Source: Brachionus manjavacas
Taxonomy: Eukaryota > Rotifera > Eurotatoria > Ploima > Brachionidae
Direction of reading: 5' to 3'
Length of the DNA: 64,000 bases
Assembly: GCA_019054805.1 (NCBI GenBank)
Contig: JAHQIY010000007.1
Span: 1,741,501-1,805,500, forward strand
Shown: piece by piece, positions 47,301 to 56,139 of the stretch
Layout of the letters: every line of letters begins with the position of its first letter
Position numbering within the stretch: the stretch's first letter is position 1
The notes under the pieces: model-generated
Database searches by the model: none
Told to the model about the DNA's origin: nothing
The model's input: the letters and a program-made list of their open reading frames with translations, nothing else
Position numbers and translations under genes: made by a program

Positions 47301-49225
47301 CAGCTAATGGAGCTCGAGGCCAAGTACGAGACCGAACTCGAAGACATTCAAACTCGCTTGATAAACGAACAAGAAATCCTAATAGAATCTTTTAAGCAAA
47401 AAAATTGCTTGGCTGGAGCTGACCAAGAGCAGCAAAAGTTTATAAATAAATTAAAGTCGGAGACAGAAATTTTAGAAGTGGAGAAAAAAAAGCTAATTGA
47501 TCAATTCCAAAAGCAACGATCTCAATTGGAATCGATTGAGAAAAAAATGCAAAAAATTGGTGAAAATAGGGAGAAAAAGTTGAATGAAAATTTGGAATTG
47601 AACGAGAATGAGAACGATTCGCCTTCGCCGGCCTCCTCATCGGCCTCTTTGTCTTCGGCCACAAATTCAAGCGAAACGGGCCCTTCAATCAACCAGAACT
47701 ACAAAAGCCACGAATGTGACCAAACGAGTCCAATTGCCGAACGATATTTTTACCCACAGCTAGACCAAATTCAGAACCAAATATACAACTCGGCTTTCAC
47801 TCAATCCAACACGAACAATTACAATAAACAATTTTCGCAATCGTTTAGGGACATTCTGGAGAACACAATGCTCATAAACGGAATTGGCGAGGCGAACAAC
47901 TTTGGCCGAAATCAGACTCAGAAAAATTCTCCATTCTCGCCCTATTCACACAAAACTCAGCGTTTATCAAGGTGTTTGCATGCCAAAAACTCTCTGGCTG
48001 GCAATTATCTGAGCGAAGTTGCCGCTAATGTTTCGGGCTTGACCGGCAGTGTTAACCACGCCAAGATACCCATTGATTCGCCACATCACATGTTGCCTGA
48101 CCAAGATATGGACGAGTACATTGACGAGTTAGAAAAAAAATTACTTTGTCCTATTAATGGTCAATTGGCTATGAAATTTGCTGAGTTGAATCGCGTCAAA
48201 GCTGATAACTATTGTGAACAAGTGAGGAATTTTAATTGACTTTAAATTTAAATTAACTAAATTCACGACCTTCGAAACAAAGATCATGAGCATTGGAATT
48301 TTTTTTTTTTTTTTCAAATTAAGAATAAAAACGAAATTTTAATTTGAGATCACATTCATATACACACATACACACAATGTAAAAAAAATTAATGTTTAAT
48401 ATTTTTGAAGAAAATTTAATCACTTGTCACATTTTTTTCTATTTTTTTACCAAAAATTGAATCTAATCAAAAGTAAAATTAAAAAAAGGTCTTAGTTAAA
48501 ATGGCCAAATTGAGTCTGAATTTTTTTTAATATTTTTATCAAAAAATAAATTAAAAAATTTTATTTGACTTTTAAGTATCAGACAAGAGAGATACTTTTG
48601 GTTGAGCAAGAGAAAAATAAACGTGATGAGCGAAATTTAAAAGAAGAAAGCCTACGATATAAAATGTCCGACGAGAATATAAAGTTAAGAGACAAGAAAC
48701 AGACTCAGGTAACTAATTTTGCGAGGTGAAAAATTTATTTTAAAATTTGTGATTTTTTAGGCACGACCATTGACAAGGTACCTTCCGGTCAGAGACAACA
48801 ATTTTGATCTCAAGCTACATGTGGAAAATAGCGGTCATAATCTCATTAATCAGATAGACCCCAATACTAGGCAGCCTTTGATTTTTATCAATAGCAATTC
48901 ATGCCGAGGCTATCTGCTCAAAATGGGACAAAAATTCAAAACATGGAACAAACGGTGGTTTGTATTTGACCGCAACAAACGAACGCTGTGCTACTACATG
49001 GATAAACACGAGACCAAACTTCGTGGTAGCATCTACTTTCAGTCCATAAATGAAGTGTATGTTGACCACATGCGAACAATTAAGAGCCCAGATGCAAAGT
49101 CTACATTTGTAGTGAAAACATTTGATCGAAATTTTTATCTAGTAGCACCATCAAGTGAACTAATGAGAATCTGGATAGATGTTATTTTCACAGGCGCAGA
49201 AGGCTATCTTGAATTCATAGAATAG
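20364..49225 (+). CDS. PHLDB: LL5/PHLDB family protein (FHA - coiled coil - PH)
   Basis: Exons are 20364-21162, 22808-22966, 23035-23124, 25140-25232, 26432-26542, 35024-36381, 42684-42857, 46968-48221, 48577-48708 and 48761-49225. All join in phase to about 1544 residues; a possible 12-nt microexon lies at 25349-25360. Residues about 145-285 form an FHA domain (IFPLKLGKCSVGSS, GPGIQSLHCFIEN, then GNIICFGESNYFRYNHP in exon 2). The middle is S/D/E-rich and disordered, followed by coiled coil (exons 6-9). The C-terminus is the LL5 PH domain, with CRGYLLKMG, TWNKRWFVFDRNKRT, KHETKLRGSIYFQ and the closing GAEGYLEF. LL5 proteins bind PIP3 and anchor CLASP-capped microtubules at the cell cortex, focal adhesions and neuromuscular postsynaptic sites. 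An acceptor ten bases before the ATG points to an upstream exon. The polyadenylation signal is at 49440-49445. Confidence 0.94.
21163..22807 (+). other. LL5 intron 1
   Basis: The intron splits the FHA domain and is AT-rich, without a recognised nested gene. A minus-strand frame at 22052-22255 (67 codons) is chance length and was not called. Confidence 0.6.
23125..25139 (+). other. LL5 intron 3
   Basis: This is a 2-kb AT-rich intron. I see no nested gene, repeat with a clear boundary, or RNA gene in it. Confidence 0.6.
25349..25360 (+). other. Candidate 12-nt microexon of the LL5 gene
   Basis: The sequence tgctgaaattga is flanked on the left by a T-rich acceptor ending ttatttgtag and on the right by the strong donor gtaagatt. 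It is a multiple of three. Read in the phase handed over by exon 4 it would insert four codons (M-L-K-L) and return the same phase to exon 5. Microexons of 3-27 nt are well known in neuronal genes of animals. This call rests on splice signals and phase only. Confidence 0.35.
28850..29107 (-). CDS. Possible small membrane protein nested in LL5 intron 5
   Basis: This is a minus-strand ORF of 85 residues. Two hydrophobic stretches (LINLFLILILSLIKW and FGVSLCAGIWLSTYFFY) flank a basic/amphipathic middle (EKYVRKSKKLKTDFSKF), and translation could equally begin at the internal methionine of KWMAIF. An AATAAA-type signal is present downstream on the minus strand near 28735-28745. No family is recognised, and the length is within chance for this composition. 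It is listed because the second hydrophobic segment is GC-richer than the surrounding intron. Confidence 0.25.
   Translation of the reverse strand: MFIFQSEKKIILDCYCLINLFLILILSLIKWMAIFIEKYVRKSKKLKTDFSKFLIEFKNELFGVSLCAGIWLSTYFFYKILINEK
30076..30081 (-). terminator. Polyadenylation signal for the nested minus-strand coding sequence
   Basis: TTTATT on the plus strand is AATAAA on the minus strand. It lies 47 bases past the stop codon of the coding candidate at 30128-30290 and supports an antisense transcript ending inside LL5 intron 5. Confidence 0.4.
30128..30290 (-). CDS. Small antisense coding sequence, possibly frameshifted or spliced
   Basis: The last 24 codons on the minus strand (30201-30128) read DYFSMSTEEREERKDLCKKL and end KKF-stop. 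The composition is strongly coding-like (GAA, GAG, CGC, AAG codons) and quite unlike the flanking intron. A possible acceptor (attatag) ends at 30202. Alternatively an ATG at 30290 (tATGGCC context) opens MAFYFVTLSKKFIDLMQ. This runs into the same peptide if one base in the T6 run around 30226-30240 is extra, so either a one-base frameshift, an assembly homopolymer error, or an unseen intron separates the halves. A polyadenylation signal follows at 30076. The protein family is unknown. Confidence 0.35.
31990..32030. repeat. Strong 17-bp stem-loop
   Basis: The arms taaagagcatactgaca (31990-32006) and tgtcagtatactcttta (32014-32030) pair with one mismatch around the 7-nt loop ctggcta. It sits in LL5 intron 5. 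It is too short for a usual animal microRNA precursor, so a foldback repeat or RNA structural element is more likely. Confidence 0.6.
32235..32554. mobile_element. hAT-type MITE (non-autonomous DNA transposon) with 8-bp target duplication
   Basis: The element spans 32243-32546 (304 bp). It is bordered on both sides by the identical 8-bp word gataaagt (32235-32242 and 32547-32554), the target-duplication length of hAT elements. The termini are cagagttgcttaaaa and, reverse-complemented at the right, caaagctgtttaaaa, close to the hAT CA(R)NG pattern. A perfect 16-bp inverted pair (gtccaagtccggactt and its complement, about 32268 and 32497) lies just inside. There is no coding capacity, so it would depend on a transposase encoded elsewhere. 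The perfect duplication suggests a fairly recent insertion. Confidence 0.85.
33880..33925. mobile_element. Relic of the same hAT-MITE family
   Basis: The words gacttgtgacttttaaaca followed by gatttc repeat the right-hand end of the MITE at 32243-32546, and acaagtcatgactttgag resembles its subterminal part. Only the end is recognisable. Confidence 0.45.
34004..34405 (+). mobile_element. tRNA-derived SINE with LINE-like 3' tail
   Basis: The head is tRNA-like, with box A tagccgaatgg (34011-34021) and box B ggttcaaaacc (34055-34065) spaced as in a type 2 promoter. No plausible anticodon arm and acceptor stem close, so it is not a functional tRNA gene. The body contains hairpins ccagt-ttcg-actgg (34147-34160) and ggagatg...catctcc (34247-34270). 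The end (from about 34316) matches the 3' end of the Jockey-like LINE at 56140-57375, including gaaggagct and agctcg words, then finishes in (aaata)n. An 11-bp direct repeat actctttattt at 33989-33999 and 34298-34308 raises the alternative that the SINE proper stops near 34297. Confidence 0.75.
36509..37036 (-). mobile_element. Degenerate MULE-like DNA transposon relic with long inverted termini
   Basis: The left end cccactaactaaaaact and the complement of the right end ccccaccaacaaaaaac pair, and the similarity continues inward over about 50 bases. Between them, minus strand about 36840-36700, a decayed frame reads TCGCMYFIKLGYFSQQ and then, past an in-frame TAA, LLENDEFVNKPKKDRPG. This resembles the SWIM zinc finger (C-x-C...C-x-H) plus basic RGRP-type tail at the C-terminus of MULE transposases, with the later Cys and His lost. 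No target duplication is visible. Family assignment is tentative. Confidence 0.35.
37140..37560 (-). mobile_element. Tigger/pogo-type transposase C-terminal fragment (pseudogene)
   Basis: The minus-strand frame ending at 37258 carries ISPWTLPNCFRKADF, matching the I.NCFrkAGF word after the DDE domain of Tigger/pogo (CENP-B-like) transposases. It then shows an acidic stretch and FDKFAYVPIDSNLTTRGIL, matching the y..iD..l...g.lt.eeI tail. An in-frame TGA stands where the family has tryptophan (about 37529), and the frame ends early at SGT. A further coding-like run (SDYFIEFSSKEAIDKMNEQK) lies downstream at about 37220-37160. The catalytic core is absent, so this is a 5'-lost, inactive DNA-transposon remnant. 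Confidence 0.6.
41339..41408. repeat. Diverged direct repeat, copy 1
   Basis: The word ttcaactcgaaaacactcga followed by gctaatcgactttatagtca is repeated with changes at 41968-42043. The two copies lie about 630 bases apart in LL5 intron 6. Confidence 0.6.
41968..42043. repeat. Diverged direct repeat, copy 2
   Basis: This is the partner of 41339-41408, reading ttcaactcaaaaacacttgt then gctaatctactttttagtca. It is preceded by a tRNA-like word gtgcgaatccc near 41927, so the pair may be parts of decayed SINEs. Confidence 0.6.
42358..42381. repeat. (GA)n microsatellite
   Basis: About twelve tandem GA units in LL5 intron 6. Confidence 0.95.
43180..43860 (-). mobile_element. Compositionally distinct block, possibly a decayed mobile element
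   Basis: The plus strand becomes pyrimidine-rich and much less A-rich than the surrounding intron. The minus strand reads as a long coding-like stretch, rich in K, E, D and W, with several interruptions. No motif of a known family was recognised. It could be an old transposon or other inserted sequence, or a purine-rich strand that merely looks coding. Confidence 0.25.
44487..44501. repeat. Short (CT)n microsatellite
   Basis: About seven tandem CT units in LL5 intron 7. Confidence 0.9.
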
Positions 49226-50319
49226 ACCGGGTGGTTTTGTTACTTTTTTCCAAATATGTTAAAATATTGTTTTGTTTAAATATTTTTCATTTTGCTTTTG
49301 ATTTAAAATTATTTTAAATTAGGAAAAAGTTTTTTAGAATTTTCTTAGTAAATTTTTTGTTTATTACCATCTGTAAGATATAAAAAACTTGTTTGAAAAA
49401 GATTTATTAATTTAAGATTAATTTATTTGTATTTTAAAAAATAAAAACTGGTTTCTATTGTTAATTTCAGTGGTGTCTTTTCTGATTTATTGTTAGCACT
49501 CATTACTTTTTGTTTTCATTTTTTTTTGAAAGATTTCTCACAATCTGCTAAAATAGATACAGCTTATTTCTAAGCACCGCGAATTCGAGTTCTAGCAACA
49601 ACCGTTTAATGAAAAGACACTACATTTTTATTTTTTTGTTAATAAAAAATTTTCAAACCATTTTATTTTTTTTTATTTATTGATTTTTTGAAAAGTGTTT
49701 TATTGAAAATGCAAAAAAAATTCAATCCTTATTAAATCACTTATGAGATAAACTGATGAGCTAGGTTCTCCACTTAAAAATAAACTAAGTAAAGAACGGT
49801 GCGAACACAGTGATCTATTAAACAAAGTAAGACTATAGTCTATGAGAACAGTTAAGTTCAGAAAAAAATTTCGCACCTAACAAAACGACACTTTTTTAGT
49901 GGGGCATTAAAAAAATTTTTTGACTAGAGGGTCTTGAAATTTAAAAAAAAATTAATTTTTAATCTCAATAAAATGAAACAATGTTTCTAACTTGGTTTTA
50001 TTCTCAAATAAAAATTATGAATTAATATCACATTTTTGCCTAAATAATTGAAATGATAAAATTATGAATCATTACCAAAAATTAAAATAAATTTTGAACA
50101 AGTTTTTTGTTGAAATCACAAAAAATTTTGTAGTCTTTTTACATAAATTAGAACCAATAATTTTTTTTAGATATTTTAGATTCATTTGTCTGAACAGTTT
50201 TATCTAAAAAGTAAATTCATCTATGTAGAAACAAATTAATTTATATTTTATCAAAATAATAGAATTTAATAAAAAAGATAACTAAATTTGGTGATTAAAT
50301 AATTTTTATTGTAGATAGG
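49226..50319. other. Interval between LL5 and the next gene
   Basis: This holds the LL5 3' UTR with AATAAA at 49440-49445. The rest is AT-rich with no recognised feature, except an acceptor (attgtag) five bases before the ATG at 50320, which suggests an unplaced 5' exon or a trans-splice site. Confidence 0.5.
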
Positions 50320-51477
50320 ATGCATAAAAACGAAATTTGGGTTGTTAAAAAATTTCAAAATAAGCTTGAGCTTGATAAATATTTGTCAGAAAAAGGTTAT
50401 ATATTGACAACAATTAGACCAAGATTGAAAAGCTGTCGATTTTGTTTAGGAGAAAATCCAAATGAATCCACTCACATGGTTCAAGCATATCTATTTTGCC
50501 AGAAATGTATCAATAAACAAAACAAAGCAGACGAAATATTTTGTGCCAAAACAAACATTTGTTTTTTTTTAAAAAGGTTTGAATTATTAACTAAGCACCC
50601 AGAAGCTTCGAGTGATTCCTCTGACTCAGCTAGTAGTCCGATGAACATTGACCTCTTTGGTAATATTTTTACTAATTTACCTGGTATCAAAGACAGGTAC
50701 TATCAAACCAAGGATTTTTTTACATGGAACGTTAAAAATATTTTTCCTAATCAATGTTTCCTTTTTTCCGAGAGATATATTATGAAAATAAACGATAGAT
50801 GGTTTGAATTCCAAAACGGAAAAGAAAAGCATTTATTCAAAGTCGAAGGGAAAGATGAAAACTTTAATGAAATAAAATTACTCAGAGATGACTTCAAGCT
50901 TTTTAGACTTGATTCTACCTGTCTATTTAATATTACTGATAATATAAGAGAATGTGAAGGAAAATGGATTTTAGATTTAAACTCAAAAGTAAAATTTCAA
51001 TTTTGACTTGACACAAAAATAAATATTTTTTTAAGATTCCATGTATTTCTTGTTCAAGAGAATTAAATAGAATGGTCTTTGACTGTGATATTCATTTAGA
51101 AGGTAAATTTTAGAAGCAATTTTCGAAAATATTTTTAAATAATTTAAATAGCAAATTTTTACGGAGAAAATTCAAAAATTACTTCAACTCAGACAAACAA
51201 AGTGTGGAAAGCAAACGAAAAAAATGAAAAAAAATATTTTAAACGAAGAGATTTTGAAACTTGGGAAGAGTACTGTAATGATAAATTAACCGATACATTC
51301 AAATTCATAGGTTTTAGTGAAAATAATGATATAATTATTAGAAGAAATTCCAGATTACACCCGGATTATTTAAGGTTAACTAATAACGAATTATTTATAG
51401 GAAAATTTAAAGATTTTATTTACACTCCTGTTTACTCTGGAAGTTGGTCGAAATGTGTGAACTCTTCTATGAATTAA
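50320..51477 (+). CDS. Hypothetical protein with paired C-x2-C motifs
   Basis: Exons 50320-50988, 51036-51102 and 51152-51477 join in phase to 353 residues; all introns are under 50 nt. The family is not recognised. The N-terminal third has C-R-F-C and C-Q-K-C about 23 residues apart, the spacing of a zinc ribbon, followed by a short S/D-rich linker. The short second exon gives IPCISCSRELNRMVFDCDIH, another C-x2-C with a later C and H that could complete a second metal site. The C-terminus is charged, with tryptophans but no transmembrane segment. An acceptor-like attgtag just before the ATG means that the true start could be further upstream. A polyadenylation signal is at 51592-51597. The clean splicing and codon use make a real gene likely; no function can be given. 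Confidence 0.75.
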
Positions 51478-51837
51478 TTAATTTATATTCTCTAAAAAAT
51501 ATATGAAAAAAAAAAAATTAAGTCTTTTTGAAAAAGACTTAAATTTTATTTTTTTCAACAAAGAATAGAAATTAAATATGTCATCTGTAAAAATAAAGTT
51601 TTGTTTTGATCAATTAAATATTTAAACAATCAAATTCATCTTTGTATTTCTACAAATTAAATTTCTATTTTTCAGTTTTTGTCTCTTAAATAAATTATTT
51701 TTACTCTTTAATTAATTAAATAAACTGATTTTATTTAATTTTCTTATATTTTATATTTTAGCTTATTTTATTTTTATCTTATTTTAATTTTTTTCTAATT
51801 TTTTTTATTATTTTATTTATTATTATTTTTTAATGTT

Positions 51838-52000
51838 GAAAAAAAATTATTTACCTGTATCAGTTAAGCCTAAAGATGAATTTTATTATTTCAATTTAAA
51901 TTCTATTTTGAATCTATATATTTTACAAAGCATCAAAAGTCAACGGTGTCGAAATTTATCAATGCAATCCAAACCTGAAGCACAAACTACTTTTGTTAAA
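51838..52000 (+). repeat. Duplicated segment, copy 1
   Basis: Two blocks (51838-51884 and 51922-52000) recur identically at 52704-52890, while the AT-rich stretch between them differs. On the plus strand the blocks read as YLPVSVKPKDEF and IKSQRCRNLSMQSKPEAQTT, which looks coding-like. No family is recognised; it may be a duplicated exon pair or a repeat of unknown type. Confidence 0.8.
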
Positions 52001-52107
52001 TCATTTTGCAATTAAACTCTTAAGAAAATCTTGAATGAGTTATATTTTTATTTAGAAATTTGAAAAAATATTGAAAATTTATTTTTAACCATTAAATAAT
52101 TAATGTA

Positions 52108-52165
52108 TTTATTTTTTTATCTGTACCGAGCTAATGATCCTTCAGCATAAATATATATAAAAAAA
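52108..52165 (-). mobile_element. Inverted 3'-tail fragment of the LINE/SINE family
   Basis: Read on the minus strand it gives gaaggatcattagctcggta followed by cagataaaaaaataaata, the same tail as the SINE at 34360-34405. Nothing further upstream is recognisable, as expected for a severely 5'-truncated insertion. Confidence 0.65.
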
Positions 52166-52703
52166 ACTTAATTCATTTATCCATAATAGTTTTTCAATTG
52201 AATTGAAAGGTTAACCCCATTTTTTAGTAATGAGGAAGCCTAATTGCCTCATTTTCATTTGACTTTTAGTTGTCTGTGAACACGTTTTTACGAAAACAAA
52301 AGTGAATGCCTTCCAAATTGAAAAGACACTTTCATAATTAAAACTTTGTACAGAAAAACAAAAAACTTATTTTAAAAATTTTAAAAACAAAGCTTGAAAG
52401 TTTTAACAAGAACTTTCTTTTAAATTATTTGATTGATTCATAATTTTTTTAAAACACTTGAAAAATTCTAATTCTTTTTATTTTGTTTGTGTCCTTACAA
52501 TTTGTACTTAAATATTAAGTTTAAAATTTTATTTACTTTCTATTCACTTTCAAATAAATAAGCTGATGCAAAAAATATTTCACAATATTATTCATGAAAA
52601 AGAAACTTAAATTCAATTTGAAATAATAAAAAAAATAAAATGTTATTAAGAGAGCGGTGTAAAAAAACAAGCGAAAAAATATTTTAAATTGATTAGAATT
52701 TTA

Positions 52704-52890
52704 GAAAAAAAATTATTTACCTGTATCAGTTAAGCCTAAAGATGAATTTAAAAAATTTTTATTTGAAAAATTTTTAATTATTTTAATTTAAATTCTATTT
52801 TGAATCAAAAAATTACAAAGCATCAAAAGTCAACGGTGTCGAAATTTATCAATGCAATCCAAACCTGAAGCACAAACTACTTTTGTTAAA
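52704..52890 (+). repeat. Duplicated segment, copy 2
   Basis: This is the partner of 51838-52000, about 866 bases downstream in the same orientation. Flanking blocks are identical, and the linker is longer and different in sequence. Confidence 0.8.
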
Positions 52891-53073
52891 TTAGATGATA
52901 ACAATATGAATTTTTAACTAATTTAAGATAAAAAAATAATAATTATTCGTAGTATAATTTTTATTTAAAAAAAGTAAAACTTTAAATATACAGCTTTGTT
53001 TGGTAACTAAATAACTTAGAACTCTAAATTTTGATTTTGAATCATTGAAACAGTACAATTTAAAAACTAGTGA

Positions 53074-53517
53074 CTAAAACTTTTTTTGACAATTTATTTG
53101 ATTTAGCCTATTATTTGCACTGATTTTAAAATTTCGCATCACTTGCTGATTTGTATTATTTTGGTCAATTTCTTCCATACTTGATCGAAACGAACTGCTT
53201 GTGCTCGACGTGACACTGTCGAAATTGTCTGAATGCTGATCGCACTCATTGTGATTTGACTTTCTGTCTGTAAAATTGTTATTTGAGTCTAATTTTTTGC
53301 TATGATTAAAGAAATCATCATTCATTATGCGGGAGTTTTTGGTCTTTTTAGACTTTAATCTTCCTGATTTTGAAATACTCAGATACGATTTATTGCCTCG
53401 GTCAAATTTTCCTATTTCGTCTTTTTCCGACTCGTTTAAATCTTTGATAACATCAGTTATATTTGTACTTTTACCGGACTGAGCTCTTTTTTTAAACAAT
53501 TTGAATATATCATTCAT
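53074..53517 (-). CDS. PRR15-like protein (single exon)
   Basis: This intronless minus-strand ORF of 147 residues is hydrophilic and predicted disordered (S, N, D, K rich). Residues 43-56 read KSYLSISKSGRLKSKK. This resembles the conserved core (n)LkISrSGRFKeKrK of vertebrate PRR15 and PRR15L, which are also short, single-coding-exon disordered proteins. The N-terminus MNDIFKLFKKR is comparable to their W/F-K-x-F/L-x-KK start. PRR15 function is poorly known, though it has been tied to epithelial differentiation. The serine-rich stretch near 100-112 could be phosphorylated. AATAAA lies at 52960-52965 on the minus strand. Assignment rests on one motif plus gene structure. Confidence 0.55.
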   Translation of the reverse strand: MNDIFKLFKKRAQSGKSTNITDVIKDLNESEKDEIGKFDRGNKSYLSISKSGRLKSKKTKNSRIMNDDFFNHSKKLDSNNNFTDRKSNHNECDQHSDNFDSVTSSTSSSFRSSMEEIDQNNTNQQVMRNFKISANNRLNQINCQKKF

Positions 53518-56139
53518 TTTGTCAAGCGAATTAATTGTGTGTACGAATTAGTTCGGCTTTTTGAACCAAAATCTAAAATACTTTATTTAAATTAAAATTA
53601 AAGAATTAAAATTTGTGACATAAAACGTTTAGTAAAAGACCAGGTAACATAAATAAAATATTTTTTAGTAAATTTTTTTTTCAAAATAAACATGGCAAAA
53701 TGCAAAAATTAATTGGGTTTTGGTACGAAGCTTAACGAAATATTTGGGAACAATTCATATATTTTGTTTAGTTGGATTTACCAAATAAACTCTTGTGAAC
53801 AATGCTTTGTATTGAAATATTCGAATTTTTCCACATCCTTTTCAATAGAACAAGTCCAAAATATTTCTAATCCATTGAAAGACTTTTGACAGCTTAGATT
53901 CATTCAAGATTTATTGAATAGTTTAACAAAAAATATTTTCTTTCACCATCACAATTCAAATTATAAATAATAAATTCATCACTCTATCGTGTTCATATTA
54001 ACATATTAAACAGGATTATATTCATTTATTCTTGTCAAATTTATCACAAAATTTATAAATACTTTAATATTAGGAATTTTTTTTGAAGTTTCTAACTAAC
54101 CATAAAGTGAACTTTTAGTTTTTATTAAAAAAAATTTATTTTCTATTTTGCTTAAGTCTTTAAATATGTCAAAAAAACCCTTGCGATAACAAAAATTCAG
54201 TTGTCGAATTAATATTTTATTTGAAATGAAATTAAAAAAAATTCACTCACTCTGTGGCTAGTCGAATATTACCCAAATTTTAGACTAAATAAATTTAAAA
54301 AAAAATATATTTGTTTTGAACCCGTTTGTAGTTCCGAATCCTTGATGAAATAATTTATGATTAATAAACTTTATGTGCTAATCTTTTAAAACCAGTTAAA
54401 AAACTAAACATATAATTTGAAAATAGCTTGCAAAATCTAGAAATAAAACTGTATGTTTTCTTTTTTAGCTAAAATTTATTGAAAGGTTTACATTTTTTTA
54501 AATTCAAATTTTGTGAATTGTTTACCTAAAAGACTAAAAACTAAAAAATAAAGCCTTTTAAATTTTCGAAATTTAAAAAGACCTGTTACTGTTTTTGTTG
54601 ATGCTTTTTCACTTTAAAGGCTTTTTGAAAAAATTAGAGCCAAAATTATGGTAATTTAGGTAACAAATGGCATTGTTTTCTCCAATTAAACAAATATAAA
54701 AACTTACATTCAGAAAGCTTTGATTTTAAGACCATAAATCAAGACTAAGCCGTGCCTTGCTATGATTTTACAATTTTTGCTCAGTTAATATTTTTTAAAT
54801 TTTAAATTTTAAATATACTCTTAATGTTGGATTAAATATTAGAGTCAAAAGTTTGATGGACAGCCTAAAACAAAGACTTGAATTTAATAATGAATAGAAT
54901 CTTCTAGACAATGCTCGACTAAAAGTGAATATTAGCTTTTGTTTGGCTTTTCGAGATAAAAAACTAATTTCAAGTTAAAAATAAAATCAAATAGGTATTC
55001 AGGTAGATATTTTATTTCTATAAGTTAATATTTGTATTTTTCTATACAAATTCAAGAGACCTTTTCTTAATAGTTTTCAATTGTACGTATCGGATCTAAA
55101 ATAAATGATGGCAAATAGTCGATTAAAGGAGTCTAGTGAATTTTTTTTATTAAAATAAAATTCGGAATAATCTAAATTTCACTGAAATGAATCAAGTAAA
55201 TTTCATAGATATTGGATTCAGATTTATTAAAAAATAAAGATATGCTTAATCAACTATTTTATAGATTAACAATGACTTTTTCTAATCTACTCGAGACTAT
55301 TATGTAATAAAAGTAAAATGTAAATATTTATTGTTCAAAAAGATCCTAATTCGAAAATTTTTAGTTTATTTGATGTTGGTCTTAGCATTTATAAATGCAA
55401 AAAAATGAAACTTAAATAAAACGTTTTTTTATTTAATTTGAATAAAATTGAAAAAAAAGTTACCTATTTCCCATTTAAAATTTTTTATATCTAAAAGACT
55501 AAATTTGGATATTTCAATCTAATTTTTAAATTTTGTTACTCAAACTGGGACACTTAAGCTTTATATGGCATTTTGTCGGTAGTTGCTCTTGGTAAAAATT
55601 TGATGAAATAACTGACACCACATTTTTTGAAAAATTTGACAGAAAATTGAAGCGAACAAAATAAGCTCACCTTGAAACTGGTTATTGATCGTGATCGTGA
55701 ATTCAATTTAAAAGATTTTTTTCAAAGAACATAAGTTTTGTCAAAGGAAAAGCAATTTTAAAAAGTTTTCAATATTTTCAAAATGACGAGTCTTAACATT
55801 TCATAATGAAGATTATTGAAAATCAAATTTTCCTTGAATCTTTGATTGAGCCGATTATTCTAGGTTTTTGATTATCGGATTTTTTGCTGATCACGTTCTA
55901 GATTATCATGTAATTTATGATAAATGGACAACGGACATTTTGGAGAAAACTTTTTAAATATAAAAGTTTTAAGAGCTATTTGATATCTAAATTTAACTTA
56001 AATTTTTTTTATTGAAATTTAAAGGGTTTTAACAAAAAAGAAAAATAACCAAGTCTAAAAGTTTTAGATCATCATTAATAAAATTTAATCTTTTTGAAAA
56101 ACTTCAGTTTCAAGGCTTTCTATCTTATAATAAGATTAT
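53518..56139. other. Gene-poor interval
   Basis: About 2.6 kb of AT-rich DNA. No exon, RNA gene or bounded repeat was recognised on either strand. Confidence 0.5.

Larger units (their letters stand above)
51478..53073. other. AT-rich interval with duplicated blocks
   Basis: No complete gene is seen. The interval holds the two copies of a duplicated segment (51838-52000 and 52704-52890) and an inverted LINE/SINE tail (52108-52165). Otherwise it is very AT-rich DNA. Confidence 0.5.

Noticed and set aside
46986-47688. Antisense ORFs opposite LL5 exon 8
   Set aside because: They mirror the coiled-coil coding frame and vanish outside the exon.
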